A stretch of 64,000 nucleotides of DNA from Aureispira sp045105775. Its GTDB lineage: Bacteria; Bacteroidota; Bacteroidia; Chitinophagales; Saprospiraceae. Positions 8,033 to 16,409 of this stretch are shown here, piece by piece; position 1 is the first letter of the stretch, and each line of letters starts with the position of its first letter. The notes beneath the pieces are model-generated. The model did not search any database. It was not told where the DNA came from and worked only from the letters and a program-made list of their open reading frames with translations. The stretch covers positions 4,970-68,969 of the forward strand of contig JBGCDW010000116.1 in NCBI GenBank assembly GCA_045105775.1, given 5' to 3'. The position numbers and the translations under genes are program-made.

Positions 8033-8074
8033 CCTAGCTGTTTAAAAAATTCACATCAATCACATCATCCACTT

Positions 8075-8905
8075 ATGACAACCTTCAAAAATAAAACAGC
8101 TATTGTTACAGGGGCAGGTTCGGGTATAGGACTTGCACTTTCCAAAGAACTCATTAAACGAGGGGCCAAGGTCTGGCTAACAGACATCAATGAACAGAGT
8201 GTACAAGAGGCTGCTCAAGCACTTGGAGATCAAGCACATGCTGCTTTCTTAGATGTGCGTGATGCCAATGCCCTTAAACAAATAGTAGAAGAAGTGGTAG
8301 CTGCTCAAGGTGGTCTTGATTTTTTATTTAATAATGCTGGTATAGGAGTTGGTGGAGAAATGCACAAACTTAGTGTAGAACATTTTGACCGAATTATTGA
8401 CATTAACATAAGAGGGGTTATGAATGGAGTCGCGGCAGCTTATCCAATAATGGTCCAACAAGGGCACGGCTGTATTGTCAACACAGCTTCTGGGGCTGGA
8501 CTCAATCCACTACCCCTCATGACTCCCTACTCTATGACCAAACATGCCGTAGTAGGGCTGTCTAGAAGTTTGCGAATAGAGGGAGAAGTGCATGGGGTTA
8601 ATGTCAATGTATTGTGTCCGCTAGCCATTGAGACACCACTTTTAGATTCAACAGGGCCGAGTGATTTAAAAAATCCTATAAACCGTGGTGCGCGCGGTTA
8701 TCTAAGCAAAATATCTGCGCCTTATCCTGTTGATAAATTTGCCCAAGAGGCACTAGATAGCATTGCCGCCAATAAAGACGTAATCGTTATACCAGATCAA
8801 GGATTTATTCGTAGTACCATTGCTAGAATGGCTCCTAATTTCATTGCAAAGCAACTTTCAAAATTGTATAGACGAGAGTTGAAAATTATAGCTTCTGAAG
8901 AATAA
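8075..8905 (+). CDS. Short-chain dehydrogenase/reductase
   Basis: 276 residues, classical SDR fold. The NAD(P)-binding glycine motif is TGAGSGIG (12-19), with an Asp at the end of strand 2 (WLTDIN) that usually selects NAD over NADP. NNAG is near residue 88, the catalytic Ser lies in NTASGAG, and Y152 and K156 form the YxxxK pair in YSMTKHA. LCPLAIETPL follows as the usual PG-like loop. The C-terminal 60 residues are basic and may contact substrate or membrane. The substrate cannot be read from sequence; relatives act on lipids, sterols or sugars. Likely monocistronic, ended by the hairpin at 8972-8999. Confidence 0.9.
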   Translation: MTTFKNKTAIVTGAGSGIGLALSKELIKRGAKVWLTDINEQSVQEAAQALGDQAHAAFLDVRDANALKQIVEEVVAAQGGLDFLFNNAGIGVGGEMHKLSVEHFDRIIDINIRGVMNGVAAAYPIMVQQGHGCIVNTASGAGLNPLPLMTPYSMTKHAVVGLSRSLRIEGEVHGVNVNVLCPLAIETPLLDSTGPSDLKNPINRGARGYLSKISAPYPVDKFAQEALDSIAANKDVIVIPDQGFIRSTIARMAPNFIAKQLSKLYRRELKIIASEE

Positions 8906-8971
8906 GCCAAGCTAAAATTCCTGCTAATGCTGCTATACTAAAACAGTGGCTAAAGGCTTATCCCTTGTGTT

Positions 8972-8999
8972 TTACAACTACTTAGAGAAGTTGTTGTAA
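8972..8999 (+). terminator. Terminator-like hairpin after SDR gene
   Basis: TTACAAC-T-ACTT / AAGT-T-GTTGTAA with a 4-base loop and one T-T mismatch, followed by TTTATTTG. Confidence 0.6.
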
Positions 9000-9100
9000 T
9001 TTATTTGCATGAGCTCGCCTATGACTCGGTTTGGTATAGCCTCGCAACACTACTGCGGAGCTAAATAATTCCATTTTTAAACAACTTCAGAATATTTGTC

Positions 9101-9739
9101 CTAAAACAGTTGCAACCGCTGTTGAATAATCGCCCAATCTTGGAGATTTTCTTCCTCTAATACAGCTTGCTTGTCGGGATAATGGTGGGTTGTACAGAAA
9201 AGGAGGGCTTCTTTTTTGTAATAAAAGGTATGTGTTAACAAGCTTTGAGCTTGCGGCCCAGACTCTGTTTGATAAGCATTCATGGTGAGGATATCTACGG
9301 CTAACAAATTACCTCCCACCACATAAAAAACCTTACTCCCAATTAGATCCCCTTCAAAGTAATCTACATAAAGCTTTAAAGTATCCTGATTGATTAAGAA
9401 TAAAAGGGCGGTAGACTCTGTTACGGTTTGCCCTCCCAAGGCCAACAATGGAACCGTTACTTCTGCTGGTTCTATGCTTTCTTCCTCTACATTTCTTAAT
9501 TGTTCTATCAAGCTTTTACAAGCCATTATTTCCAATTCAGAGGAAGTACTAGCATCTATTGATAACCTGATAAGCGTATCTTGTTCCACAATTCCTTTAT
9601 TTTTAGTCAACACAACGATAGGCTGCTCATCGGCATGATGTACAGGTCCATGTTTGTTTAATTCCTTATCGCTATTAGACGGCTGACAAGCCTGTAGAAT
9701 ACAAAGGCTAATGATTGGTAGTAGAAATAATCGTTTCAT
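9101..9739 (-). CDS. Predicted lipoprotein, function unknown
   Basis: 212 residues from the chosen start. MKRLFLLPIISLCILQAC is a lipoprotein signal with lipobox LQAC, so the mature protein should be lipidated at that Cys and sit on the inner or outer membrane. An upstream in-frame start (9850) exists but would bury the signal behind 37 residues, so it is rejected. After an Asn/Ser/His-rich linker the body is an acidic mixed alpha/beta domain with regular strands (TALLFLINQDTLKLYVDYF, GSKVFYVVGGNLLAVDIL, LTHTFYYKKEALLFC). I recognise no family. It lies downstream of the ATP synthase operon but is separated from it by a strong terminator, so it is probably transcribed alone. Confidence 0.75.
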   Translation of the reverse strand: MKRLFLLPIISLCILQACQPSNSDKELNKHGPVHHADEQPIVVLTKNKGIVEQDTLIRLSIDASTSSELEIMACKSLIEQLRNVEEESIEPAEVTVPLLALGGQTVTESTALLFLINQDTLKLYVDYFEGDLIGSKVFYVVGGNLLAVDILTMNAYQTESGPQAQSLLTHTFYYKKEALLFCTTHHYPDKQAVLEEENLQDWAIIQQRLQLF

Positions 9740-9896
9740 CTGAATCGTATGAAAAATAAAGTCTAAGACATACAAAAAAGGTAAGGGCAATCCCTGCACT
9801 CTATCGCAAAATAGACCAAAGGACTTAAATATACAGAAAAATAAGCTCAAATTGTTAATAATTCTAATTTGTATATCTTTACTTTATGGGAAATAA

Positions 9897-9928
9897 AAAG
9901 AGGCTTACAGAATATCTGTAAGCCTCTT
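9897..9928 (-). terminator. Terminator of the ATP synthase operon
   Basis: Perfect 13-bp stem AAGAGGCTTACAG / CTGTAAGCCTCTT with a 5-base loop, followed on the minus strand by TTTATTTCCC. It lies 52 bp after atpG. Confidence 0.9.
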
Positions 9929-9980
9929 ATTGTATTTTGTCGGAATACTATAGTACTATTCCTATGTATTTTTATACTTA

Positions 9981-10880
9981 TTAGGAAGCATCCTCTAAAG
10001 CAGCCACACCACCAGAAATCTCTGAAATTTCAGCTGTAATAGCTTCTTGACGAGCTTTGTTGTAGTTGATTTTCAGTTCTTTTAATAAATCTTCAGCATT
10101 TTCTGTTGCATTTTCCATTGCGGTCATACGTGCTCCTTGTTCTGATGCACTAGAATCCAAAATGGTTTTATGCAATTGTGTTTTGAGAATAGTAGGAATC
10201 AAATGCTCCAATAATTCTTCTTTGGCAGGTTCAAAAATAAAATCTGCTTTTACATCAGCTTCGCCCTCTACCACAGGTAATTTTGCAACAGGTAAAAATT
10301 GTTCGGCTTTGAAGATTTGTACTGCTGCATTTTTGAATTGTGCATAAACAATCTCAATAGCATCGTATTGCTCTTCATCAAAAGATGCCATAATAGCCTC
10401 TGCAAGACGAGCCGAATCATCAAAACCAAACTCCTTACCTACGATATCCATATACTGGGTATCTAGAGTCGCTTTGGGTGCTCTATTTTTGATGTAATCG
10501 TAGCCTTTTTTTCCGATAAACAAATAAGTTAAGTTGCCAGCTTCGTATTGCTCTGCATACTTTTGCGTACCTGTTTCTAGCGCCAATTTACTTACACTAG
10601 AGTTGAAACCTCCACACAATCCTCTATTGGAAGTCACTACTACCAACAACGTATTTTTAACAGGTCGTTCTTTACCATAAGAAGTAGTAGCATCGCCCTC
10701 CAGGTTGGAAAGGATGTTGGTTAGAATGCTGCTCAACTTGTTGGAATAAGGACGCATTTCTACGATAGCTGTTTGAGCGCGGCGCAATTTAGCTGCAGCT
10801 ACCATTTTCATAGCTTTAGTAATTTGCTGCGTAGATATCACAGAGGAAATACGTTCTCTTACTTCTTTTAAGTTTGCCAT
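9981..10880 (-). CDS. atpG: ATP synthase F1 gamma subunit
   Basis: 299 residues, central rotor stalk of F1. N-terminal helix (ANLKEVRERISSVISTQQITKAMKMVAAAKLRRAQ) and the C-terminal helix ending LLKELKINYNKARQEAITAEISEISGGVAALE form the coiled-coil shaft; SNRGLCGGFNSS near residues 84-95 is the conserved Rossmann-domain segment. Last gene of the minus-strand atp operon, 194 bp after atpA; that gap holds a 12-bp hairpin. The catalytic beta and epsilon genes (atpD, atpC) are not here, as usual in Bacteroidota where they lie elsewhere. Confidence 0.98.
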   Translation of the reverse strand: MANLKEVRERISSVISTQQITKAMKMVAAAKLRRAQTAIVEMRPYSNKLSSILTNILSNLEGDATTSYGKERPVKNTLLVVVTSNRGLCGGFNSSVSKLALETGTQKYAEQYEAGNLTYLFIGKKGYDYIKNRAPKATLDTQYMDIVGKEFGFDDSARLAEAIMASFDEEQYDAIEIVYAQFKNAAVQIFKAEQFLPVAKLPVVEGEADVKADFIFEPAKEELLEHLIPTILKTQLHKTILDSSASEQGARMTAMENATENAEDLLKELKINYNKARQEAITAEISEISGGVAALEDAS

Positions 10881-11026
10881 TAGTGGTAATTATTAATACT
10901 TCGTGGATTAGCTCGCTTCGCTCATGAGCTTATAAGTTCGGTTTTTTACTTTTTCTATAAAAGCTAAAAAAACATTCTGTATCTAACGAAGTAAGGAATT
11001 ATAAAATGATTTGGCAATATAATAAC

Positions 11027-11060
11027 ACTTCTAGTAGTCCCCAAAGGCACTACTAGAAGT
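11027..11060 (-). promoter_or_regulatory. Intercistronic hairpin between atpA and atpG
   Basis: Perfect 12-bp stem ACTTCTAGTAGT / ACTACTAGAAGT, 10-base loop. On the transcript it follows the atpA stop by about 15 nt and is followed by GTTATTATATT, a poor U-tract. It is more likely an RNA-processing or stability element, or a partial attenuator, than a full terminator. Confidence 0.65.
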
Positions 11061-11074
11061 CTGTTTTACTATTC

Positions 11075-12661
11075 TTATCCTTGGAATCGACTCGTCAATT
11101 CTTTAGCTAAAGATTCTACTTTAGCCAAGTCTGCTTTGTCGTATTTGCCAGAACGGAAGCTATCCAATACATCGTTGTGGCGTTCTTTCATTTTGTCCAA
11201 GAAAGCAGTTTCAAATTCTTTAACGCGATCTACAGGTACTTTTTGTAACAACCCTTTAGTTCCCAAGTAGATGATTGCAATTTGTTGCTCTACAGCCACA
11301 GGAGAATATTGCGCTTGTTTCAAGATTTCTACGTTACGAATACCTTTGTCCAATACGGCCTTAGTAGCAGCATCCAAATCAGAACCAAATTTAGAGAACG
11401 CCTCTAACTCACGGAACTGAGCTTGATCCAATTTCAAGGTACCAGATACTTTTTTCATAGGCTTGATCTGTGCAGAACCACCTACACGTGATACAGAGAT
11501 ACCTACGTTAATCGCTGGACGGATACCAGAGTTAAACAAGTTAGACTCTAAGAAAATTTGACCATCTGTAATAGAAATTACGTTGGTAGGAATATAAGCA
11601 GAAACGTCTCCTGCTTGTGTCTCAATGATTGGAAGAGCCGTTAAAGAACCACCTCCTTTGATCAAACCAGCTTCTTTTAGAGAAGGAGGCAAATCGTTCA
11701 TGTCATTGGCAATCGCATCATCGGCAATAACTTTTGCAGCACGCTCCAACAAACGAGAGTGTAAGTAGAAAACATCACCAGGGTAAGCCTCACGTCCTGG
11801 AGGACGACGCAACAACAAAGATACCTCACGGTAAGCTACTGCTTGCTTAGACAAATCATCGTAAATAATCAATGCTGGACGACCAGTATCACGGAAATAC
11901 TCACCAATAGCAGCACCCGTAAATGGCGCGTAGAATTGCATAGGAGCTGGATCAGAAGCCGCAGATACTACAATAGTAGTATAAGCCAAAGCTCCCTTTT
12001 TTTCCAAAGTCTGAGCAATTTGTGCTACAGTAGAAGCTTTTTGCCCTACAGCAACATAAATACAATATACCGTCTCTCCTTTATCGTAGAATTCTTTTTG
12101 GTTCAAAATGGTATCAATTGCAATAGCAGTCTTACCAGTTTGGCGGTCACCAATAATCAACTCACGCTGACCTCTACCAATTGGAATCATAGAGTCAATT
12201 GCCTTGATTCCTGTTTGTAATGGCTCGTTTACAGGCTGGCGATAAATTACACCAGGTGCTTTACGCTCCAAAGGCATAGAATAAGTCTTGCCTTCGATAG
12301 CTCCTTTACCATCTACAGGTGTACCCAATGTATCAACTACACGACCAAGAATGCCTTCTCCTACCTCAATAGAAGCTACTTCTCCTGTACGTTTTACACG
12401 GTCACCTTCTTTAATTTTTTCAGCTGCACCCATCAATACAAGACCAACGTTGTCTTCTTCCAAGTTCAAAGCGATTGCTTGCACTCCGTTTTCAAAGGCT
12501 ACCAACTCTCCCGACATTACATTCGTGAGACCATAGACACGGGCAATACCATCACCTACCTCTAATACTGTACCTTGTTCTTCTAGTTTAGTTTGGGTAT
12601 CAAATCCACTGATTTGTTCTTTTAGAATCGCAGATATTTCATCTGGTTTTACGTTAGCCAT
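11075..12661 (-). CDS. atpA: ATP synthase F1 alpha subunit
   Basis: 528 residues, non-catalytic nucleotide-binding subunit of the F1 hexamer. P-loop GDRQTGKT at 171-178, the family's VYVAVGQKASTVAQ, IIYDDLSKQAVAYREVSLLLRRPPGREAYPGDVFYLHSRLLERAAK block and the alpha-specific C-terminal helical domain are all intact. Length is normal. The start lies 2 bp after the atpH stop, indicating tight coupling. It functions with beta (encoded elsewhere), gamma, delta and the Fo part encoded in the same operon. Confidence 0.99.
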   Translation of the reverse strand: MANVKPDEISAILKEQISGFDTQTKLEEQGTVLEVGDGIARVYGLTNVMSGELVAFENGVQAIALNLEEDNVGLVLMGAAEKIKEGDRVKRTGEVASIEVGEGILGRVVDTLGTPVDGKGAIEGKTYSMPLERKAPGVIYRQPVNEPLQTGIKAIDSMIPIGRGQRELIIGDRQTGKTAIAIDTILNQKEFYDKGETVYCIYVAVGQKASTVAQIAQTLEKKGALAYTTIVVSAASDPAPMQFYAPFTGAAIGEYFRDTGRPALIIYDDLSKQAVAYREVSLLLRRPPGREAYPGDVFYLHSRLLERAAKVIADDAIANDMNDLPPSLKEAGLIKGGGSLTALPIIETQAGDVSAYIPTNVISITDGQIFLESNLFNSGIRPAINVGISVSRVGGSAQIKPMKKVSGTLKLDQAQFRELEAFSKFGSDLDAATKAVLDKGIRNVEILKQAQYSPVAVEQQIAIIYLGTKGLLQKVPVDRVKEFETAFLDKMKERHNDVLDSFRSGKYDKADLAKVESLAKELTSRFQG

Positions 12662-12663
12662 TT

Positions 12664-13221
12664 TTATATATTTTTGGTATACAGATTTTCACTAAATTGC
12701 TTCTTAAAGTCTTCCAGTTTATTGAGTAAACTGGCATTGTAGACTTGGCCATCAAATTCTAAGATAAAACCACCAATAATGGAGGCATCTACCTTTTGTA
12801 CCAATTCTACTTGTTGCTCCAACAAACCTTTACTCTTGAAGACGGTTAATAAATCCTCTACAATAGTTGCACTCATTGGAACTGCAGTAATTAATTGCGC
12901 ACTAGAAACTTTATTTCGTTTGTTATACATCAAATGAAACTCGCGGCAAAAATCGCCCATGTAAGCTTCACGTTTGTGCTCAATCATAACATTAAGGGTA
13001 TTGCGCAAGCTTTTGGGGCTATTGGCAAACACCTTATTAATAACTGCCTTTTTCTTTTCTCCTGGGATAATAGGGCTTTTCAAGAATTCCGCAAAATCCT
13101 TTTGCTTAGTAACTTTCCAAGCAGTCATGATATCATCGTGTACTTGATCCAAGGTGTTTTCTTCAACAGCTAGATCAAAAAGCGACTTGGCATATCTTGA
13201 TACAATTCTTAAAATAGACAT
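12664..13221 (-). CDS. atpH: ATP synthase F1 delta subunit
   Basis: 185 residues, the peripheral-stalk cap (OSCP-type) that holds the alpha3beta3 head. N-terminal six-helix domain begins SRYAKSLFDLAVEENTLDQV, and the C-terminal domain ends with the family's DASIIGGFILEFDGQVYNASLLNKLEDFK. Lies between atpF and atpA in canonical order, with the atpA start 2 bp after its stop. A 121-bp gap precedes it. Confidence 0.97.
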   Translation of the reverse strand: MSILRIVSRYAKSLFDLAVEENTLDQVHDDIMTAWKVTKQKDFAEFLKSPIIPGEKKKAVINKVFANSPKSLRNTLNVMIEHKREAYMGDFCREFHLMYNKRNKVSSAQLITAVPMSATIVEDLLTVFKSKGLLEQQVELVQKVDASIIGGFILEFDGQVYNASLLNKLEDFKKQFSENLYTKNI

Positions 13222-13342
13222 ATTTAGAATTTGTAAGAAGAACCTCCCTACAACAATGAAGTTTGGTTCTTGGAACTTATGGTAAAATACGCTCTATTGT
13301 TATATCTATCTTCATGGTGAGAATAGAATTTCAATAGATTCC

Positions 13343-13843
13343 TTATTTCATGGCATTAATCTGAGCTTGTACAAAGGCTTCATGGTTGCCTTCTAGCTCT
13401 CTGCCCAATAATTTTTTGGCAATGTCAATAGAGGATTGTCCAATATGGTTTTGGATATTCACCTCCAACTCTTTTAAGCGGTTCTTTTTGTCCAATTCTG
13501 CTGCTTCCAAGATGTTTTTTTCACGCTCTTTGCCCTTAGCTTCTCCCTCTGCGATTTTTGTTTTCTTGATTGCTTCCGCTTCTCTTAGGATTTCCAAACC
13601 TCTTTGCTCTGCTTCTTTGATCATCGCATCTTTCTTAGCAGAAACACCTGCTAAGGCAGCATCTGCCTCTTTTGCTTTGGTCAATGAACCATCAATAAAG
13701 TTTTCACGATCTTCCAGTGCTTGAGCAATGTTTTTGAAAAATTTGCTCAAGAACAACCAAACCAAGATAAAAATCAATGTTGTCCAGAAAATTAATCCGA
13801 CGCTTGGATTGAGTACAGGGAAACCTGATGATAGAAAAATCAT
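13343..13843 (-). CDS. atpF: ATP synthase Fo subunit b
   Basis: 166 residues. One N-terminal membrane helix (LIFWTTLIFILVWLFLSKFF) followed by the long charged dimerising coiled coil of the peripheral stalk (EDRENFIDGSLTKAKEADAALAGVSAKKDAMIKEAE onward). Normal length for the family. The preceding 169-bp gap to atpE contains a terminator-like hairpin that may reduce transcription of this and the later genes relative to atpE. Confidence 0.97.
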   Translation of the reverse strand: MIFLSSGFPVLNPSVGLIFWTTLIFILVWLFLSKFFKNIAQALEDRENFIDGSLTKAKEADAALAGVSAKKDAMIKEAEQRGLEILREAEAIKKTKIAEGEAKGKEREKNILEAAELDKKNRLKELEVNIQNHIGQSSIDIAKKLLGRELEGNHEAFVQAQINAMK

Positions 13844-13933
13844 TGTCTCTTAAAATTTATAAAAATACAAATAGTTAATTTTCAATTCTTGCTAGGCTAT
13901 CCTTAACAAATAACCTCTATTTTTTTAGAACTT

Positions 13934-13978
13934 CAAAAAAGAGCCTACCAGCAGCCAATCGCGGCCAGTAGTACTCTT
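13934..13978 (-). terminator. Attenuator-like hairpin between atpE and atpF
   Basis: Imperfect stem AAGAG/CTCTT, CTAC/GTAG and GCC/GGC around loop AATCGC, followed on the minus strand by TTTTTTGAAG. Lies 35 bp after the atpE stop. It fits a partial terminator giving more atpE (c-ring) message than downstream message. Confidence 0.55.
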
Positions 13979-14012
13979 GTTTCATAACGTTCGTTTGAGT
14001 GTTGTGAAGTTA

Positions 14013-14228
14013 TTATAAAACAACTACCAACAATGCTACTACAATGGCAAACAAGGCGGCACCCTCTACCAAGGCAGCGGCTACGATCATGTTTGTACGA
14101 ATGTCACCAGCTGCAGATGGTTGACGAGAAATACCTTCCATGGCTTTACCACCAATTTGTCCAATACCCATTCCTGCTCCAATTACTGCTAATCCAGCTC
14201 CGATAGCTGCTAATCCTGCTGCTCCCAT
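14013..14228 (-). CDS. atpE: ATP synthase Fo subunit c
   Basis: 71-residue two-helix proteolipid. Gly/Ala-rich first helix (GAGLAVIGAGMGIGQIGGKAM), polar loop RQP (34-36) and second helix with the ion-binding Glu at 55 (LVEGAALF). E55 is followed by Gly and the helix has Phe instead of the Ser/Thr and Tyr that complete a sodium site, so proton coupling is expected. Multiple copies form the rotor ring. A hairpin after the gene may raise its message level. Confidence 0.98.
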   Translation of the reverse strand: MGAAGLAAIGAGLAVIGAGMGIGQIGGKAMEGISRQPSAAGDIRTNMIVAAALVEGAALFAIVVALLVVVL

Positions 14229-14305
14229 TACTAATGAAATTTTAAAAAAATAAAGAAATATTATTAACAGTCTCTATGACTGTATGATCTAAGTTAATTG
14301 CCACT

Positions 14306-15592
14306 CTATGAAGTAGCGTGTTCATGACCGTGCTCATGGTCGTGATGATCGTGTGTTTCTACAGCACTACCCAAGTACAATGACGTTAATAGAGCAAATA
14401 CAAAGGCTTGTAAGAACGCTACAAACAGCTCCAGCATATTCATTGCAAATACAAATGGTATTGCTACAGCCATTCCTCCTACCGCTCCTCCTGTTCCAAA
14501 GGAAGAATTAAAGAAGAAGATTAAACTCACCAAACTCAAGATGATAACGTGTCCTGCCGTAATGTTGGCAAACAAACGAATAAACAACGTTGCTGGCTTG
14601 ATAAATAAACTCAACACCTCAATAATAGTTAATAGTGGCTTAACTCCTGATGGGATACCTGGCATCCACAAAATGTGCATCCAGTAATCTTTTGTTCCGT
14701 TGATGTTCACTACAACAAATACAATTGTAGCTAATACTAGTGTTACCCCAATATTACCTGTAATATTGGCTGAACCTGGGAAGAATGGAACCAATCCCAA
14801 TAGATTACAGAACAAAATGAAGAAGAATAAGCACATTACAAAAGGAAAGAAACGTTTCCAGTCTTTCTCGCCAATCGCTGGTTTAACTACCTCATCACGC
14901 ATAAACATAAATATAGGCTCAAAGAAAGATTGCATTCCTTTAGGAGCTTGTTTCTCGCGTTCAGAATAGGCTTTAGAGATTCTAGAGAAAACAAGGATCA
15001 ATAGAACCAAGACCAATAACATAGCAAAAACGTTCTTAGTGATAGAAAGATCTTGCCATGCAGAACCTGAATTTTGCAAAGACATAGCCCCCTCTAATTT
15101 ATACATAGTACCATTGTAGGAAATCATTTCCCCAGCATGTGCTTCTTCAGAACCGTGTACATCACCTCCTTGAATTCCTTCTACATCTACGACTTGGTCG
15201 CCACCATGACTGTGGTCGTGTCCATCGGCATGTGTACTACCATGTCCAGCAAAGCTTATTTCTACTGTTTCTTTTGGAAAGTCAGCACCTACAACACGCA
15301 TCAAAATACCATGTTGCAAAACATATCCATTAACAGCCTTGTGTCCATGCTCAAATGCACTTGACATAGTAAACATAAAACCATCAGGCCCCCATGCCAT
15401 ACAAGGCAACGGAATAGAAAAATCACCCACAATATGAAACTCATTAGCATCACCCAAGTGGTGCATCATTGCTTCAATCGGGTCTTCCTCGTGTGCACTT
15501 TCTCCTGGCTCTGTTGCAAATGTAGGAGTGGCTCCTAAAAGCAGCACCAACAATAGAAAAAATGTAGCATTTATTGTTTTCAACATGTCCAT
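14306..15592 (-). CDS. atpB: ATP synthase Fo subunit a with periplasmic N-terminal extension
   Basis: 428 residues from the chosen ATG, longer than the 240-280 of proteobacterial subunit a. The N-terminus has a signal-like segment (ATFFLLLVLLLGATPTFA) and then about 160 residues of His/Asp/Gly-rich sequence (HGSTHADGHDHSHGGD), an extension typical of Bacteroidota. The C-terminal half is the conserved membrane domain with helix FIKPATLFIRLFANITAGHVI bearing the essential Arg, and a final FVAFLQAFVFALLTSLYLG. It ends in another His-rich tail. A start at 15634 is rejected because it overlaps the predicted promoter box at 15632-15639; an ATG two codons later (15586) is also possible. First gene of the operon. 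Confidence 0.95.
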   Translation of the reverse strand: MDMLKTINATFFLLLVLLLGATPTFATEPGESAHEEDPIEAMMHHLGDANEFHIVGDFSIPLPCMAWGPDGFMFTMSSAFEHGHKAVNGYVLQHGILMRVVGADFPKETVEISFAGHGSTHADGHDHSHGGDQVVDVEGIQGGDVHGSEEAHAGEMISYNGTMYKLEGAMSLQNSGSAWQDLSITKNVFAMLLVLVLLILVFSRISKAYSEREKQAPKGMQSFFEPIFMFMRDEVVKPAIGEKDWKRFFPFVMCLFFFILFCNLLGLVPFFPGSANITGNIGVTLVLATIVFVVVNINGTKDYWMHILWMPGIPSGVKPLLTIIEVLSLFIKPATLFIRLFANITAGHVIILSLVSLIFFFNSSFGTGGAVGGMAVAIPFVFAMNMLELFVAFLQAFVFALLTSLYLGSAVETHDHHDHEHGHEHATS

Positions 15593-15631
15593 TTTTATAA
15601 AGAACGATAAACCATATTCTGTTTTCAAGTG

Positions 15632-15639
15632 CAAAGATA
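15632..15639 (-). promoter_or_regulatory. Bacteroidota -7 box for the atp operon
   Basis: Minus strand TATCTTTG, a perfect TAnnTTTG. It lies about 40 bp before the atpB start. A -33 TTTG is not clean. A second TATCTTTG at 15975-15982 on the same strand could be an alternative start with a long leader. Confidence 0.6.
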
Positions 15640-16021
15640 TACTTTTCTACAGGAATTAACAATATCTTTTGTTTTTTTATCACCTCAATTCAACAGCTTC
15701 TCATAGTATCTTTTTTGCTATTTTTTGCAGCTTAATTATTGTTGGCTTTTTAGGTTAAAATATGGCTGTATTCCAAATAAAATTTGGATGAATAGCCATA
15801 TTAACCAATGATACTATTCAATCTTTTTTTTTAGAGATTCCTTCTTTTTAATTTTTGACTTAATTATGATGTAAATTTGTTGCCTCATACTTGGTAAATT
15901 TTACTTCAAATCTGATTTTTGGGTGTTGTTCTAATAATTTCCACTCTGTTAATACAGTTATTATAGTAGTGGTTCAAAGATATCTCTCTATTCTTACAAG
16001 CTAATCAACACGATAACCATC
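15640..16021. other. Intergenic region between divergent atpB and cytochrome b5-like gene
   Basis: 382 bp, AT-rich, no coding frame. It holds an imperfect inverted repeat at 15753-15806 and a second minus-strand promoter box at 15975-15982. Confidence 0.6.
15753..15806. repeat. Imperfect inverted repeat upstream of the atp operon
   Basis: Left arm GGTTAA-AATATGGCT and right arm AGCCATATTAACC with a 2-base bulge, plus inner CCAAAT / ATTTGG. It could fold in a leader transcript or serve as a symmetric operator for the divergent pair. Confidence 0.5.
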
Positions 16022-16258
16022 TTGAACAAACAACTATTTACCCGCAGTCAATTGGCCTTGCACAACGGACAAGATAAAGCCACCATATATGTAGCCTTTC
16101 AAGGACAAGTATATGATGTTACCCAAAGTCGCCTTTGGCGCAATGGCAAACATTATCAGCATTGGGCAGGACAAGATTTAACCGCAGAATTAGCAGAGGC
16201 TCCACACAATGAGCAGGTTTTTGAACGCTTTGATTGTGTAGGAGAATTGCAACAATAA
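16022..16258 (+). CDS. Cytochrome b5-like heme/steroid-binding domain protein
   Basis: 78 residues, single domain. Matches the short bacterial cytochrome b5-like family: LFTRSQLALHNGQD at the start, ATIYVAFQGQVYDVTQS, then KHYQHWAGQDLTAELAEAPHNEQVFERF. The His of HYQHWAGQDLT and the later APH His are the expected heme ligands. No signal peptide or membrane helix is visible, so it is soluble. The start is a TTG because no ATG lies nearby in frame; the exact N-terminus is uncertain. Its redox partner is not encoded here. It is divergent from atpB. Confidence 0.8.
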   Translation: MNKQLFTRSQLALHNGQDKATIYVAFQGQVYDVTQSRLWRNGKHYQHWAGQDLTAELAEAPHNEQVFERFDCVGELQQ

Positions 16259-16325
16259 GGGCTTTTTTTTCATTATTGTTGGTGTAGAACAGCGCGTTAT
16301 TAAGCAATTATGACGAAAGCAAAAC

Positions 16326-16354
16326 TTTGGGCTTAGGCTATTTTTGTATCTTTG
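16326..16354 (+). promoter_or_regulatory. Promoter (-33 TTTG, -7 TATCTTTG) for the surface protein gene
   Basis: TTTG at 16326-16329, 17-base spacer and TATCTTTG at 16347-16354, a complete Bacteroidota sigma-A-type promoter. It supports the downstream start at 16410 and excludes earlier in-frame starts. Confidence 0.75.
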
Positions 16355-16409
16355 CGCCATCAACGTTCAAGAGCTATTTTTTGATGTTCCCTCCAATCGT
16401 GCATGTATT

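Noticed and set aside
16250..16281. CAACAATAA / TTATTGTTG hairpin at the cytochrome b5-like stop
   Set aside because: Its T-run lies in the loop, not after the stem, so it does not make a normal terminator; may be chance.
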